Origin: Niveibacterium sp. 24ML
Lineage (GTDB): Bacteria > Pseudomonadota > Gammaproteobacteria > Burkholderiales > Rhodocyclaceae
Length of the DNA: 64,000 bases
Assembly (NCBI RefSeq): GCF_026586805.1
Contig: NZ_JAPFHA010000001.1
Span: forward strand, 62,001-126,000
Reading direction: 5' to 3'
The notes below the pieces were generated by a model. That model was not told where the DNA came from and did no database searches. It saw only the letters and a list, made by a program, of their open reading frames with translations. Positions 7,753 through 18,205 of this stretch are shown piece after piece. The first letter of the stretch is position 1. Every line of letters begins with the position of its first letter. Both the position numbers and the translations under genes were made by a program.

Positions 7753-9561
7753 ATGATCCCCCAGGCGTTCATCCAGGACCTCATCGCTCGCGTCGACATT
7801 GTCGAACTGATTCAGCGTTACATCCCGCTGAAAAAGGCCGGCGCGAACTATTCCGCCTGCTGTCCATTCCATAACGAGAAATCGCCCAGCTTCACCGTCA
7901 GCCCGAGCAAGCAGTTCTATCACTGCTTCGGCTGCGGCGCCCATGGCACGGCGATCGGCTTTCTGATGGAGTACTCGGGGCTTGGCTTTGTCGATGCCGT
8001 CAAGGATCTGGCTCAGCAGATGGGTCTCGAGGTGCCGGACGATGGCCCCGCCTTCTCGGGCCCGGCGCGCGAACAGCAACGCTCCCTGATCGACGTGATG
8101 GGCACCGCCGCGCGCTTCTATCGCGAGCAACTCAAGCTCAATCCGCGCGCAATCGATTACCTCAAACGGCGAGGCCTGACCGGCGACATCGCTGCGCGAT
8201 TCGGTATCGGCTTCGCGCCAGAAGGCTGGCAAAACCTGGACAAGGCGTTTCCGAAGTACGACGAGCCGGCGCTCGCCGAAGCCGGCCTGGTCATCGACAA
8301 CGACGCCGGCCGGCGCTACGACCGCTTTCGCGACCGGATCATGTTCCCGATCCAGGACGCCAAAGGAAACGTGATCGCCTTTGGCGGACGCATTCTGGAT
8401 GCAGGCGAACCCAAGTATCTGAACTCACCCGAAACGCCCCTGTTCGAGAAGGGGCGCGAACTTTACGGCCTGCCCCAGGCGCGCGTGGGTATCCGCGAGA
8501 CTGGCACGGTGATCGTCGTCGAGGGCTACATGGATGTCGTCGCCCTCGCACAGTTCGGCGTTGCGAACGCGGTTGCAACACTCGGCACGGCAACAACGCC
8601 AACCCATGTGCAGAAGCTGCTGCGCCAGGCCGATCGCCTTGTGTTCTGCTTTGATGGCGACAAGGCCGGCCGCAAGGCAGCCAGACGCGGACTCGAAGCC
8701 AGCCTGCCCCACCTGGCCGACGACAAGTCCGTCTGCTTCCTGTTCTTGCCTGCCGAGCACGACCCGGATTCTTACGTACGCGAACATGGGGCCGAGGCTT
8801 TCCAGCTTGCCGCGCGCAACGCAACGCCGCTTGGCCGCTTCCTGATCGACAGCATGGCCGAAGGATGCGATCTGGCGACCGCCGAAGGCCGCGCGCACCT
8901 TGTGCACAACGCGAAGGAAATGGTGCCGAAAATCGCAGCACCGGTGCTCAGGCTGCAGATCGTGCGCGACCTCGCGCAGGTCGCACAACTCAGCGCGGAA
9001 GAAACCGCCACCGCACTGGGCCTTGCCCCGCCCCCGCGCGCGGCAAAGCCCTACTCGCCCGACAAGTTTGGCAAAGGCAGCTTTGGCAAGAAGCCGCTGC
9101 CGCCGCCCGAACCGCGTGTCGGCGTCGTACCGCTCGAACGCCAACTCCTGCGGGTCTTGCTCGCCCAGCCCCGACTCGGCGACCGGGTGCCGCACGAACT
9201 GGTGGCGCAGCTTCCTGCGACAGATGAACGCGCCGCCGTCATGGCGATCATTGACGCAGGCGAGGACGGCAGCCTGCTCGATGCGCCGCTCGGCGCCTGG
9301 ATTGAACACTTTCGCGACTCCAGCCACGAAGCAGCCGTCGTGCGCGCAATGCAGTCGATCGAAGAAGGCTATGTCGACGAAAGCAAGCTCGAAGTCAGCC
9401 TCACCGACCTGCTCGAACGACTCGAGCTTCAGGCGATCGAAGCAGAGCTGAAAACACTGCAAGGCTTGATCGCCAGCGGCCGCGCCAACAGTGACGCAGC
9501 AGGCCGCCTCGGCGCGCTTCTTGCGAAGAAACAAAAACTTAAGTCTGGCCAGACGGCCTGA
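7753..9561 (+). CDS. dnaG: DNA primase
   Basis: Synthesises the RNA primers used at the replication fork. The 602-aa protein shows the N-terminal zinc-binding domain with ligands Cys37, His40, Cys58 and Cys61 ([11 protein letters not shown] and [11 protein letters not shown]), the RNA polymerase core with the TOPRIM motifs [11 protein letters not shown] (about 257-267) and [15 protein letters not shown] (about 297-311), and a C-terminal DnaB-interaction domain after a proline-rich linker near 430-460. Length and domain order are normal. It lies in the operon between yqeY and rpoD. Confidence 0.96.
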   Translation: MIPQAFIQDLIARVDIVELIQRYIPLKKAGANYSACCPFHNEKSPSFTVSPSKQFYHCFGCGAHGTAIGFLMEYSGLGFVDAVKDLAQQMGLEVPDDGPAFSGPAREQQRSLIDVMGTAARFYREQLKLNPRAIDYLKRRGLTGDIAARFGIGFAPEGWQNLDKAFPKYDEPALAEAGLVIDNDAGRRYDRFRDRIMFPIQDAKGNVIAFGGRILDAGEPKYLNSPETPLFEKGRELYGLPQARVGIRETGTVIVVEGYMDVVALAQFGVANAVATLGTATTPTHVQKLLRQADRLVFCFDGDKAGRKAARRGLEASLPHLADDKSVCFLFLPAEHDPDSYVREHGAEAFQLAARNATPLGRFLIDSMAEGCDLATAEGRAHLVHNAKEMVPKIAAPVLRLQIVRDLAQVAQLSAEETATALGLAPPPRAAKPYSPDKFGKGSFGKKPLPPPEPRVGVVPLERQLLRVLLAQPRLGDRVPHELVAQLPATDERAAVMAIIDAGEDGSLLDAPLGAWIEHFRDSSHEAAVVRAMQSIEEGYVDESKLEVSLTDLLERLELQAIEAELKTLQGLIASGRANSDAAGRLGALLAKKQKLKSGQTA

Positions 9562-9569
9562 CTCCGCGT

Positions 9570-9575
9570 TATAAT
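9570..9575 (+). promoter_or_regulatory. Consensus -10 element before rpoD
   Basis: A perfect TATAAT (9570-9575) lies in the 47-nt dnaG-rpoD gap, 34 nt before the rpoD start. The -35 region (around 9546-9551, TGGCCA) is weak, so this may be an activated or auxiliary promoter giving rpoD extra expression. Confidence 0.4.
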
Positions 9576-9608
9576 TGTCGGTTTTCGCGACCTTTTCCCG
9601 AGGATTTC

Positions 9609-11573
9609 ATGGCCGCCACGGATAAATCCAAAGACCCCCGCAAGGACACGTCCAAGCCCAAGTCAGCCAAGGCCAAGGCCAAGGAGAAGGACCTCGCGCT
9701 CGCGCACGCAGCAACACTCCAGCCTGCCGATGCCGAAGCCCGTCGCACCCGCCTCAAGTCGCTGATCGCGCTGGGCAAGGAGCGTGGCTACCTGACCTAC
9801 GCCGAAATCAACGACCACCTGCCAGACGACATGGTCGATGCCGAGCAGATCGAATCGATCATCTCGACCTTCGGCGACATGGGCATCAAGGTCTACGACG
9901 AAGCGCCTGCCGCCGAAGAGCTGCTGATTTCGGACAACGTGCCGCAGGTCGTCGACGACGAGGCCGCACAGGAAGAAGCTGAGCAGGCACTGTCGGCCGC
10001 CGACTCCGAGTTCGGCCGCACGACCGACCCGGTACGCATGTACATGCGCGAAATGGGCACCGTCGAGCTGCTCACGCGCGAAGGCGAAATCGAGATCGCC
10101 AAGCGCATCGAAGATGGCCTCAAGCACATGGTGCTGGCGATCTCCGCCTGCCCCACCACGGTTGCAGACATCCTTGATGTCGCCGAAAAGGTCAGCAAAG
10201 ACGAAATGCGCATCGACGAACTCGTCGACGGCGTGATCGACCCGAATGCACCGGAAGAAGCCGCACCGGTTGAGACCGAGGAAGTCGAGCTCGACGCCGA
10301 TGAAGAGGTCGAGGACGACGAAGACGACGGCGCGGCCAAGGCCAGCGCATCGCTGCTGCAACTGAAGACCGAAGCGCTGCAGCGCTTCGAAGTGATCCGT
10401 GGCCTCTACGCCAAGATGATCGCCGCGCTCGCCAAGAAGGGTTCGGACGACAAGGCCTACCTGAAGATCCATGGTCAGATCAGCGCCGAGCTGATGAACA
10501 TCCGCTTCACCGCAAAGGCGATCGAAAAACTCTGCGACTCGGTCCGCCACATGGTCGAAGACGTACGCAAGCACGAGCGCAAGATCCTCGATCTGTGCGT
10601 CGAGCGCGCCGGCATGTCGCGCCAGCATTTCATCAAGGTCTTCCCGGGCAACGAAACCAACCGCGACTGGCTGAAGGGCGAGATCAGCGCCAATGCAAGC
10701 TATTCCGCTTCGCTGATGCGCATGCAGCCGGCGATTCTTGAAGAGCAGCAGAAGCTGATGGATCTTCAGGAGCGCATCGGCATTCCGCTCAAAGAGCTCA
10801 AGGACATCAACAAGCAGATGTCCACCGGCGAAGCGAAGATGCGCCGTGCCAAGCGCGAAATGACCGAGGCCAACCTGCGTCTGGTGATCTCGATCGCGAA
10901 GAAGTACACCAACCGCGGCCTGCAGTTCCTCGACCTGATCCAGGAAGGCAACATCGGCCTGATGAAGGCGGTGGACAAGTTCGAATACCGCCGCGGCTAC
11001 AAGTTCTCGACCTACGCAACCTGGTGGATCCGTCAGGCGATCACGCGTTCGATCGCCGACCAGGCACGTACGATTCGTATCCCGGTTCACATGATCGAGA
11101 CGATCAACAAGATGAACCGCATCTCGCGCCAGATCCTGCAGGAAACCGGTCTTGAGCCGGATCCGGCCACGCTTGCGCTGAAGATGGAAATGCCCGAGGA
11201 GAAGATCCGCAAGATCCAGAAAATCTCCAAGGAACCGATTTCCATGGAGACACCGATCGGCGACGACGACGACTCGCACCTGGGCGACTTCATCGAAGAC
11301 AACGCCACCGTGGCACCGGCCGATGCGGCCGAGTACTCCGGCCTGCGCGACGCAACGAAGGAAGTGCTCGACAGCCTCACGCCGCGTGAAGCGAAGGTTC
11401 TGCGCATGCGTTTCGGGATCGAGATGAACACCGACCACACGCTGGAAGAAGTCGGCAAGCAGTTCGACGTCACCCGCGAGCGGATCCGCCAGATCGAAGC
11501 CAAGGCGCTGCGCAAGCTGCGTCACCCCTCGCGTTCGGACAAGCTGCGCAGCTTCCTCGACGGCGAGGGTTAA
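9609..11573 (+). CDS. rpoD: RNA polymerase sigma factor RpoD (sigma-70)
   Basis: Primary sigma factor directing RNA polymerase to housekeeping promoters. The 654-aa protein has a lysine-rich start, region 1.1 (about 50-120), region 1.2 ([23 protein letters not shown]), an acidic non-conserved insert (around 215-240, [17 protein letters not shown]), region 2 with [18 protein letters not shown], region 3, and the region 4 helix-turn-helix [20 protein letters not shown]. Last gene of the macromolecular-synthesis operon; a CAU tRNA follows 36 nt after its stop and could be co-transcribed. Confidence 0.97.
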   Translation: MAATDKSKDPRKDTSKPKSAKAKAKEKDLALAHAATLQPADAEARRTRLKSLIALGKERGYLTYAEINDHLPDDMVDAEQIESIISTFGDMGIKVYDEAPAAEELLISDNVPQVVDDEAAQEEAEQALSAADSEFGRTTDPVRMYMREMGTVELLTREGEIEIAKRIEDGLKHMVLAISACPTTVADILDVAEKVSKDEMRIDELVDGVIDPNAPEEAAPVETEEVELDADEEVEDDEDDGAAKASASLLQLKTEALQRFEVIRGLYAKMIAALAKKGSDDKAYLKIHGQISAELMNIRFTAKAIEKLCDSVRHMVEDVRKHERKILDLCVERAGMSRQHFIKVFPGNETNRDWLKGEISANASYSASLMRMQPAILEEQQKLMDLQERIGIPLKELKDINKQMSTGEAKMRRAKREMTEANLRLVISIAKKYTNRGLQFLDLIQEGNIGLMKAVDKFEYRRGYKFSTYATWWIRQAITRSIADQARTIRIPVHMIETINKMNRISRQILQETGLEPDPATLALKMEMPEEKIRKIQKISKEPISMETPIGDDDDSHLGDFIEDNATVAPADAAEYSGLRDATKEVLDSLTPREAKVLRMRFGIEMNTDHTLEEVGKQFDVTRERIRQIEAKALRKLRHPSRSDKLRSFLDGEG

Positions 11574-11609
11574 GCCGCTGTCTGATGCGGGCCGCATCGC
11601 GGCTCGCAT

Positions 11610-11688
<79 letters not shown>

Positions 11689-11692
11689 AACA

Positions 11693-11724
11693 AAAAGGGG
11701 CGCGGTGAAGACCGCGCCCCTTTT
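11693..11724. terminator. Bidirectional terminator between the tRNA and rsmA
   Basis: AAAAGGGGCGCGGT (11693-11706) pairs perfectly with ACCGCGCCCCTTTT (11711-11724) around GAAG. T-tracts on both strands mean it can stop the rpoD-tRNA transcript and the convergent lptD-to-rsmA transcript. Confidence 0.88.
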
Positions 11725-11743
11725 GCTTTGGATTGACGTTCGC

Positions 11744-12544
11744 TCAGGCGCGCTCGACGCAGTAGTTCGCGATACGGACAAAATCCGCGAGCGAGAGGGT
11801 TTCGCCACGTGCACCGGGGTCGATGCCGAGCGCAACGAATCCGGCGTCGTCGAGCAGCCCCTTGAGGGTGTTGCGCAGGGTTTTGCGGCGCTGTCCGAAC
11901 GCCGCGGTCACGACTTTCGACAGCACCAAGTCATCGCTACAGTCGAGCTCTTCGGGCGCCTTGGGCACCAGCCGGACGATCGCCGAGGTCACTTTCGGTG
12001 CCGGATGAAAGGCGCCGGGCGGTACATCGAACAGTTTGGCCATGTGAAAGCGGTACTGCAGCATCACGCCCAACCGTCCGTAGGCCTCTTCGTCCGGGGC
12101 TGACACCATGCGGTCTACCACCTCACGCTGGAGCATGAAGGTCATCTCCTTCACGCCCGCGGCGTAGTCTGCCAGGTGGAACAAGAGCGGCGTCGAGATG
12201 TTGTACGGCAGGTTGCCGACCACCTTCAGCCCGCCCGCGGCCTTGCTCGCGAGAACGCCAAAATCGAACTTGAGTGCATCGCCCTCGTGAATCGTGATCT
12301 GCTCGGGGCTGTACTTTTCCTTCAGCCGCGCAATCAGATCGCGGTCGATTTCCACCACATCCAGATGCCCTGCCGCGGTGATCAGCGGCGCAGTCAGCGC
12401 GCCAAGGCCCGGGCCGATCTCGACGATCGGCTCACCCGCTTTGACGGCAATCGCCGCAACGATCTTGCGGATGATGTTCTGATCAACCAGAAAGTTCTGG
12501 CCGAATCGTTTGCGGGCAAGGTGCCCGTCGATCGGGCGGCTCAT
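11744..12544 (-). CDS. rsmA: 16S rRNA dimethyladenosine transferase
   Basis: Methylates A1518 and A1519 of 16S rRNA using S-adenosylmethionine, late in 30S assembly (KsgA). The 266-aa product has KRFGQNFLVDQNIIRKI, the SAM-binding EIGPGLGALT motif, VEIDRDLI, the catalytic NLPYNIS motif and the C-terminal FGQRRKTLRNTLKG. The start at 12544 is chosen because it forms an ATGA overlap with the preceding gene's stop and begins [17 protein letters not shown]. Last gene of the lptD-surA-pdxA cluster, as in many proteobacteria. Confidence 0.95.
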   Translation of the reverse strand: MSRPIDGHLARKRFGQNFLVDQNIIRKIVAAIAVKAGEPIVEIGPGLGALTAPLITAAGHLDVVEIDRDLIARLKEKYSPEQITIHEGDALKFDFGVLASKAAGGLKVVGNLPYNISTPLLFHLADYAAGVKEMTFMLQREVVDRMVSAPDEEAYGRLGVMLQYRFHMAKLFDVPPGAFHPAPKVTSAIVRLVPKAPEELDCSDDLVLSKVVTAAFGQRRKTLRNTLKGLLDDAGFVALGIDPGARGETLSLADFVRIANYCVERA

Positions 12545-13467
12545 CGCTTGTCCCACGCGAGTAGTCGGTCGCGGATCTTCGAGATCGCACCAAAGCCGGC
12601 GCGCTCACCTTCGAGAATTGCCTCATGGCGCTGCTGGAAATTGGCCACCGGCAGCCCCTGGATCTTCGGCCGCACCACGATATCGGCGTCGCGCAGTTCG
12701 TAGTCGGCAATCGTGTTGCCCATGATCGCAATGGTGTCCAGCAGCACATCCACGCTGCCAGAACCCTTCTTGCCGGAGGGGCGCCCGGAAATATCGACTG
12801 CAATCACGATGTCTGCGCCCAAGGTGCGCGCGGCGCGCGCCGGCACCGGGCTGACCAGCCCGCCATCGACATACTCGCGCCCGCGAATCAGCACCGGCGA
12901 GAAGACGCCAGGCACCGAGGACGAGGCCCGCACCGCCTGCCCGACGTTGCCCACCGAGAACGCCGCGGCTTCGCCGCTTTGCAGATCGGTCGCCACCGCA
13001 GCAAAGCGCCGCTTGAGCCCTTCAATCGGTTTGTTCGCGACCTGCTTGTTGATAAACGACTCAAGCGCTTCGCCTTTGAGCAGGCCGCGGTCGAGCAGCG
13101 CCCAGTCCTTGAACGCACTCTCGTCCATCTGGAAGGCGAGCTTCTGCAGATCGAAGGCGCCAAATCCGGCCGCGTAGAGCGCGCCAACAACGCTGCCGGC
13201 GCTGGTGCCGACCACGATATCCGGCGAAATGCCGTTGGTTTCAAGCGCCTTGATCACACCGATGTGGGCAAAGCCGCGTGCCGCACCACCGCCCAGCGCG
13301 AGGCCGATGCGTGGCTTGGGCTTGGGCGCCGCAACGCTGGGGCGCGTCGGTTGCGGTGTTATCGGCGGCGCCGGCTTGACCGGCTCGCTGGGCTTGACGG
13401 GAACGGTGTCGCACGCGGCAAGCAAAGCCGCTGCGCCGCCGAGGGTCAGGAAATCGCGGCGTCTCAT
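12541..13467 (-). CDS. Patatin-like phospholipase, predicted lipoprotein
   Basis: A 308-aa predicted lipid hydrolase. It has an RRRDFL Tat-like start, a lipobox LLAAC with Cys19, a proline-rich linker (residues 22-52), then the patatin domain: oxyanion loop [12 protein letters not shown] (59-70), nucleophile Ser89 in GTSAG, and the partner aspartate Asp201 in VDGGLVSP. It should therefore be an active serine lipase tethered to the envelope; the substrate is not known. It overlaps pdxA by 4 nt and rsmA by 4 nt, so it is locked into the housekeeping operon, an unusual place for this family in the Pseudomonas version of the cluster. Confidence 0.88.
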   Translation of the reverse strand: MRRRDFLTLGGAAALLAACDTVPVKPSEPVKPAPPITPQPTRPSVAAPKPKPRIGLALGGGAARGFAHIGVIKALETNGISPDIVVGTSAGSVVGALYAAGFGAFDLQKLAFQMDESAFKDWALLDRGLLKGEALESFINKQVANKPIEGLKRRFAAVATDLQSGEAAAFSVGNVGQAVRASSSVPGVFSPVLIRGREYVDGGLVSPVPARAARTLGADIVIAVDISGRPSGKKGSGSVDVLLDTIAIMGNTIADYELRDADIVVRPKIQGLPVANFQQRHEAILEGERAGFGAISKIRDRLLAWDKR

Positions 13468-14459
13468 GCGAGCGAGCCTCCTTGCGCATTGGCCATCTCA
13501 AGTGCGCACGCGATGGCCGCATGCAGACTGCCGGCGTCGGCCTTCCCGGTACCAGCCAGATCAAGCGCTGTGCCGTGATCGACTGAGGTACGGATGATAG
13601 GCAAGCCAAGCGTGACATTCACGCCCCCGCCGAAACTGGCGTACTTGAGCACCGGCAAACCTTGGTCGTGGTACATCGCCAGCACCGCATCGCCGCGGGC
13701 CAGCTGGTGGGGCGTAAACAGCGTGTCCGCCGGCAAGGGGCCGATCAGGGCCATGCCTTCGGCGCGCAGGGCATCGAGCACCGGCGAGATCACATCGATC
13801 TCTTCACGCCCCATGTGGCCGGACTCGCCGGCATGGGGATTGAGGCCCGCGACGAGAATGCGCGGTTCGGCCAGGCCGAAGCGCTGCTTCAGATCGGCGT
13901 GAAGAATCCGGATCGTCCGGGTCAGCGAATCGTGCGTCAGCGCGGTCGCCACATCCTTGAGCGGCAGGTGGGTGCTCGCCAGCGCGACACGCAAACCGCC
14001 CCCCACCAACATCATGACCACGCGCGGCGTGCGGGTGCGCTCAGCGAGGTATTCGGTGTGACCGGTGAAGGGCACGCCGGCATCGTTGATGACGCCCTTG
14101 TGCAGCGGCGCAGTCACCATCGCGTCGAAGCGCCCATCCATGCAACCGTCGATTGCAACATCCAGCATCGCCAGCACCTGCGCGGCATTCGCGACATCCA
14201 GCACACCCGGCATCGAGGGCCTTGCCAGCGGGCAATGCAGCACATCGAGCACGCCGTCGCTCGGCGCCATGCCGGGCGCCCAGTCGCGCAGGCGCGGTGC
14301 GAGACCGATCATCGCAGCACGCTGCGCGATCAAGTCCCGATCGCCAATCGCGATGCAGTGCGCGTCGGTCCGATAGGTCGCAAGCGCGGCCACCAGCTCA
14401 GGGCCAACGCCGGCCGGCTCGCCGCAGGTGATCGCCAAACGCGGGCGCATCATGCTCAC
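13464..14459 (-). CDS. pdxA: 4-hydroxythreonine-4-phosphate dehydrogenase
   Basis: NAD-dependent enzyme of pyridoxal phosphate synthesis (DXP-independent branch of E. coli type), making 3-amino-1-hydroxyacetone phosphate. The 331-aa product has [13 protein letters not shown] at the N-terminus, metal ligands in [10 protein letters not shown] and [13 protein letters not shown], and [15 protein letters not shown] near the C-terminus, all typical of PdxA. It overlaps surA upstream and the patatin gene downstream by 4 nt each. Confidence 0.94.
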   Translation of the reverse strand: MSMMRPRLAITCGEPAGVGPELVAALATYRTDAHCIAIGDRDLIAQRAAMIGLAPRLRDWAPGMAPSDGVLDVLHCPLARPSMPGVLDVANAAQVLAMLDVAIDGCMDGRFDAMVTAPLHKGVINDAGVPFTGHTEYLAERTRTPRVVMMLVGGGLRVALASTHLPLKDVATALTHDSLTRTIRILHADLKQRFGLAEPRILVAGLNPHAGESGHMGREEIDVISPVLDALRAEGMALIGPLPADTLFTPHQLARGDAVLAMYHDQGLPVLKYASFGGGVNVTLGLPIIRTSVDHGTALDLAGTGKADAGSLHAAIACALEMANAQGGSLA

Positions 14460-15760
14460 GGCTTCTGATTGGCGTAGGGCGGGCGCAATTCCACGAAGGC
14501 CTTGTCGCGCAATTGCCGGACGAAGTCATCGAAGGCCTCGTCGGACTTGCGCTCGCGCAGCGCCATGCGCGCTTGATTGCGACGGCGCTCGCCGGAGACA
14601 TCTTCGTCCTTGCGCTCCAGCACTTCGATGAGGTGCCAGCCAAATGGCGACTGGACCGGCTGGCTCAGCTCGTTGATGGCCAACGCATTCATCGCGCGTT
14701 CGAACTCCGGGACGGTGTCGCCCGGGTTGATCCAGCCCAGGTCGCCGCCCTTGGGCGCGCTGCCATCACCCGAACTGCGCTTGGCCACGTCGGCAAAGCT
14801 CGCGCCGCCGACGATCCGCGCCCGCAGCGCTTCAAGGCGCTGACGCGCTTCGGCGTCGCTCACCGTGTCGGAGGTCTTGATCAGGATGTGGCGGACGCGG
14901 GTGCGCTGCACCGTCTGCGGGCTCGAATCCGTGCCGCCGCGCACATCAACCAGCTTGACGATGTGCAATCCGGCGGGGCTGCGCAGCACCTGGGCAAAGG
15001 CACCCGGCTTGAGCAGGCGCACCGCGTCGGCGTAGAGCGAGGGCAGTCGGTCGGCACGGCGCCACCCCAGGTTGCCGCCGTTGAGCGCGTCCGAGGCATC
15101 GGAGTTGCCGGCCGCAAGCTTGGCGAAGTCTTCGCCGGACTGCGCGCGCGCGAGCAAGGATTCGGCGCGCTGCTGCAGCTTGCTCCATTGCTGGGGCGTG
15201 GCGCCGTCGGGCGCGCGCAGCAGGATATGGGCAATCATCACTTCCTGCGTCGAGGTCGCCGATTGCGCGGCAAGAAAGGCGTCGACCTCGGCATCGGTAA
15301 TCACGACGCGGCTTTCGACCTCGCGCTCGCGCAAACGGCCGAGCGTCATCTCGTTGCGCACTTCCTCGCGGAACATCGACCAGGAAAGGCCGTCTTTCTC
15401 CAGTGCCGCCCGGAACTGCGCGGTGCTCATCTTGTTGTTTTCGGCAACCCGCTGAATCGCACGCTCGAGCGTGGCATCGTCAATCTTCACCGAGGTTTCA
15501 CGTGCCTGCTGCAGTTGCACCCGCTCGTAGACCATGCGCTCAAGCAGCTGGCGCGCAAACACGTCTTGCGGCGGCAGTTGGGTGCCCTGCTTCTGCAACT
15601 GGCGCGAGGCCTGCTGCACGCGCAAAGCCAGCTCGCTGACGGTAATCACCTCATCGTTGATGACCGCGGCAATCGAGTCAATCGGCTGCGATGCGGCCCA
15701 TGCCGAGCTGGCCATCGCCACGGCGAGCGACGCGAACAAGGTGCGGATCTGACGTTTCAT
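14456..15760 (-). CDS. surA: Periplasmic chaperone/peptidyl-prolyl isomerase SurA
   Basis: Escorts unfolded outer-membrane proteins, including LptD, to the BAM complex. The 434-aa protein has a signal peptide ([22 protein letters not shown]), the SurA N-terminal domain with [17 protein letters not shown], and two parvulin domains (about 175-275 and 285-385, the second with [20 protein letters not shown] and [11 protein letters not shown]). The start at 15760 is chosen because it opens the signal peptide and has AGGAAG just upstream; an in-frame ATG at 15805 overlaps the lptD stop. It lies 41 nt after lptD, so chaperone and client share an operon. Confidence 0.94.
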   Translation of the reverse strand: MKRQIRTLFASLAVAMASSAWAASQPIDSIAAVINDEVITVSELALRVQQASRQLQKQGTQLPPQDVFARQLLERMVYERVQLQQARETSVKIDDATLERAIQRVAENNKMSTAQFRAALEKDGLSWSMFREEVRNEMTLGRLREREVESRVVITDAEVDAFLAAQSATSTQEVMIAHILLRAPDGATPQQWSKLQQRAESLLARAQSGEDFAKLAAGNSDASDALNGGNLGWRRADRLPSLYADAVRLLKPGAFAQVLRSPAGLHIVKLVDVRGGTDSSPQTVQRTRVRHILIKTSDTVSDAEARQRLEALRARIVGGASFADVAKRSSGDGSAPKGGDLGWINPGDTVPEFERAMNALAINELSQPVQSPFGWHLIEVLERKDEDVSGERRRNQARMALRERKSDEAFDDFVRQLRDKAFVELRPPYANQKP

Positions 15761-15801
15761 GCTTGCTTCCTCTTGGCCACCGGGGTGGCCGATTCTTGAT
15801 G

Positions 15802-18102
15802 TCATTGCGACCCGAAAACCGGGTCGGATACAGACTGATTGATGCGGCCGTAGCCCACGATGCTGCGCTCGAGCATCGAGACCGGGCTATTGCCAACGCT
15901 GACCACGCCGCCGAACTCAAGCTGCATGAAGTACGAATTGGTGTAGGTGCCGGTCGTGTTGAGCAGGGAACTGGCCGCCAGACGCAAGGCCCAGCAACCA
16001 GCGTTGTACTCGATGCCGGCAAGTGCCTGCGTCAGGGTATCGGTACTGACATCACCGTTGACCCGGCCGACCGCGTACAAGTTGCTCATCACCGGCCACT
16101 GGAAGGCGACGTCCACGTCACGGTATTGCTCACGCTGATAGCGGTACGACAGCGACACCACCTTGGCATAGGCCGGCTGGTAGCGCAGGCCGGCGGTACC
16201 GCGCGAAAACTTGGCGGTTTCCGGATCGTACTGGCCGAACATGTCCAGGGTCGTATTCGGCAGCACGCGGCCCGAGAACGACGCGAGCAGGTCGCCCGAG
16301 CGATCCGTGCGCGGCAATTCACCCGGCAGCGTCACGCGCTGATCCTCGAAGTACACCCGCGCCCCGAGGGCGGCGCGCACCAGTTCAGCGCCGGTGGCCG
16401 GGTTGATCAGTCGCGAGGTCAGCGCCGCCGACAACTGGTTCGCGTTGGCGATGCGGTCCTGCCCGGCATAGAGGTTCTCGGAAAAGATCTGCCCGAACCC
16501 GTAATCGGCCGGTGCGGTATCGAAGACCGGCAAGGTGCTCTGGTCGCGATACGGCACGTTCAAGTAGTAGAGCCGCGGTTCCAGCGTCTGCACGACCGGG
16601 TGGCCGTCGATCGTGGACTCGCGCTCGAAGAAAACGCCGGCATCAAGACTCGAGACCGGCAGCGTGCGCGACGCGTTCAGCGGGCCGGCCGAAAACCGCT
16701 CGTCAAGCTGATAGCGGGTTGAATGCACGCCGATCTTGGGCGTTACGTAACCGAAGGGGCGCACGAAGTTGTAGGCAAGCTGCGGATAGGCGTAAGTACG
16801 CCAGCCTTCGTCCGCATTGGCCTTGTGGAAATTGGTCGCGTCCAGCGGCATGCGCAGCGAGAAATTGTTCCATTCCGGCACATAGGCCAGCGCGTTGAAG
16901 GCCGGCAACCGGTTGTACTGCACCGTATCGGTCAGCGATTGAATCCGCTGCGCAAGGACGGACCCGCTCAGCCACGAGCCGGCGTTGTAGGAAAACGCCG
17001 CTTCGCGGATCAGCGACTCCTGCGATGTCTGCGTCACGCGCGAGCTCAGGTCGGCGAAATAGTCCTTGTCGCTCACCGCGTTGTAATTGATCCGCCCGCT
17101 AAAGCCCCGGCCAAAGATCTGATCGTGCTGGTAGCTCAGCGCCGCGCGCGATTCGCCGTACACGGCATCGTCATGCAGGTATTCGGTCCGCAAGACCCCG
17201 TTCAGGCCGGGCATCAGATAGCGGAATTCGTTGTTCAGTTGCAAGCCCCGGCGGCCCATGTAGCGCGGCACAAACGTGTCGTCGTAGTTGGGGGCAAGGT
17301 TGAAGTAATACGGAATCGTGAGGTCGAAACCGGTGATGTTCGACGTACCGAAGGTCGGCGCCAGCAGGCCCGAACGGCGCTCGCCGTTGAGCGGGAAGGG
17401 CGCAACCGGCGCGTACATGATCGGCACGCCGCCAAAATGGAAGGTGCCGTGCGTGGCATCGCCGACATTGCGATCGAAGTCGAGATCAAGCTCCTTGGCG
17501 TTCACATACCAGGCCGGATCGTTCGATTCGCAGGTGGTAAACGTCGCGTTCTTCAGGTGGTACTTGTTTTCGCCTTCGATCCCGATCGACTGCGCCTTGC
17601 CGCTGCCGCGCACGGTGATGTCGGCCGGCTTGGCGATCCCGGCACTGAGCGCCTGTGCGCTGTAGCGCGGAGCGCGCTTGCGCACGATCTCGTAGCTGGG
17701 CTGATCGAACTCGCCGACCTGCTCCTCGACGCGGAAGCGCAAGCGCGGTCCGCGGATCGTATCGGCGCCCCGACGCATCAAGACATTGCCGGTCGCGACG
17801 GCCTCGTCGGTCAGCATGTCGTAGTGCACCTGATCGGCATCGAGCCGCGTGCCATCGCGCTCGATCACCACCGCACCGCTGGCATCCACCCGCACGTCTT
17901 GCTGGCCCTCGATCTTCTGCGCAGTGATCCTTGTTGGCCCCGGCGCAGGCTGGGCGCTTGTCACGGCAAGCTGCGCCATCGCCGCACGAAAGGCCACGAT
18001 CGAGTGACCAACCCCCTCATCCGCGTACACGGCAGGAGTCGCCAGGCTGCAGATGAGCGCGGGCAGTGCAAGGTGCAAGCTTCGGCGGGTTTGATTCGTC
18101 AC
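15802..18102 (-). CDS. lptD: LPS-assembly protein LptD
   Basis: Outer-membrane beta-barrel that, with LptE, inserts lipopolysaccharide into the outer leaflet. The 766-aa protein has a signal peptide, an N-terminal OstA/LptA-like jellyroll (about 50-200, with LDADQVHYD and ATGNVLMRRGADTIRGP), and a long barrel with FHFGGVPIMYAPVAPFPL and SGLLAPTFGTSNITGFDLTIPYYFNLAPNYD. The GTG start at 18102 is chosen because it places the signal peptide at the N-terminus; no clear Shine-Dalgarno is seen and longer frames reach 18267. Only two cysteines remain in the mature protein (TTCES and AGCWAL), against four in E. coli. Confidence 0.93.
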   Translation of the reverse strand: MTNQTRRSLHLALPALICSLATPAVYADEGVGHSIVAFRAAMAQLAVTSAQPAPGPTRITAQKIEGQQDVRVDASGAVVIERDGTRLDADQVHYDMLTDEAVATGNVLMRRGADTIRGPRLRFRVEEQVGEFDQPSYEIVRKRAPRYSAQALSAGIAKPADITVRGSGKAQSIGIEGENKYHLKNATFTTCESNDPAWYVNAKELDLDFDRNVGDATHGTFHFGGVPIMYAPVAPFPLNGERRSGLLAPTFGTSNITGFDLTIPYYFNLAPNYDDTFVPRYMGRRGLQLNNEFRYLMPGLNGVLRTEYLHDDAVYGESRAALSYQHDQIFGRGFSGRINYNAVSDKDYFADLSSRVTQTSQESLIREAAFSYNAGSWLSGSVLAQRIQSLTDTVQYNRLPAFNALAYVPEWNNFSLRMPLDATNFHKANADEGWRTYAYPQLAYNFVRPFGYVTPKIGVHSTRYQLDERFSAGPLNASRTLPVSSLDAGVFFERESTIDGHPVVQTLEPRLYYLNVPYRDQSTLPVFDTAPADYGFGQIFSENLYAGQDRIANANQLSAALTSRLINPATGAELVRAALGARVYFEDQRVTLPGELPRTDRSGDLLASFSGRVLPNTTLDMFGQYDPETAKFSRGTAGLRYQPAYAKVVSLSYRYQREQYRDVDVAFQWPVMSNLYAVGRVNGDVSTDTLTQALAGIEYNAGCWALRLAASSLLNTTGTYTNSYFMQLEFGGVVSVGNSPVSMLERSIVGYGRINQSVSDPVFGSQ

Positions 18103-18205
18103 GCGGGAAGGCCGGGCGCGCAGGCCGTTTGCTAAAATGCGCGATTTTACATCATGCACCCTGCCGCGCCGTCTCCGGACACGCGAGCCGGGCCGGAGCC
18201 TTCGC

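Noticed and set aside
9663-11609. Long open frame on the minus strand opposite rpoD (about 648 codons)
   Set aside because: In GC-rich DNA the strand opposite a strongly codon-biased gene often stays open. The sequence is low-complexity (Asp/Leu/Val/His-rich) with no family, and rpoD is unmistakable.
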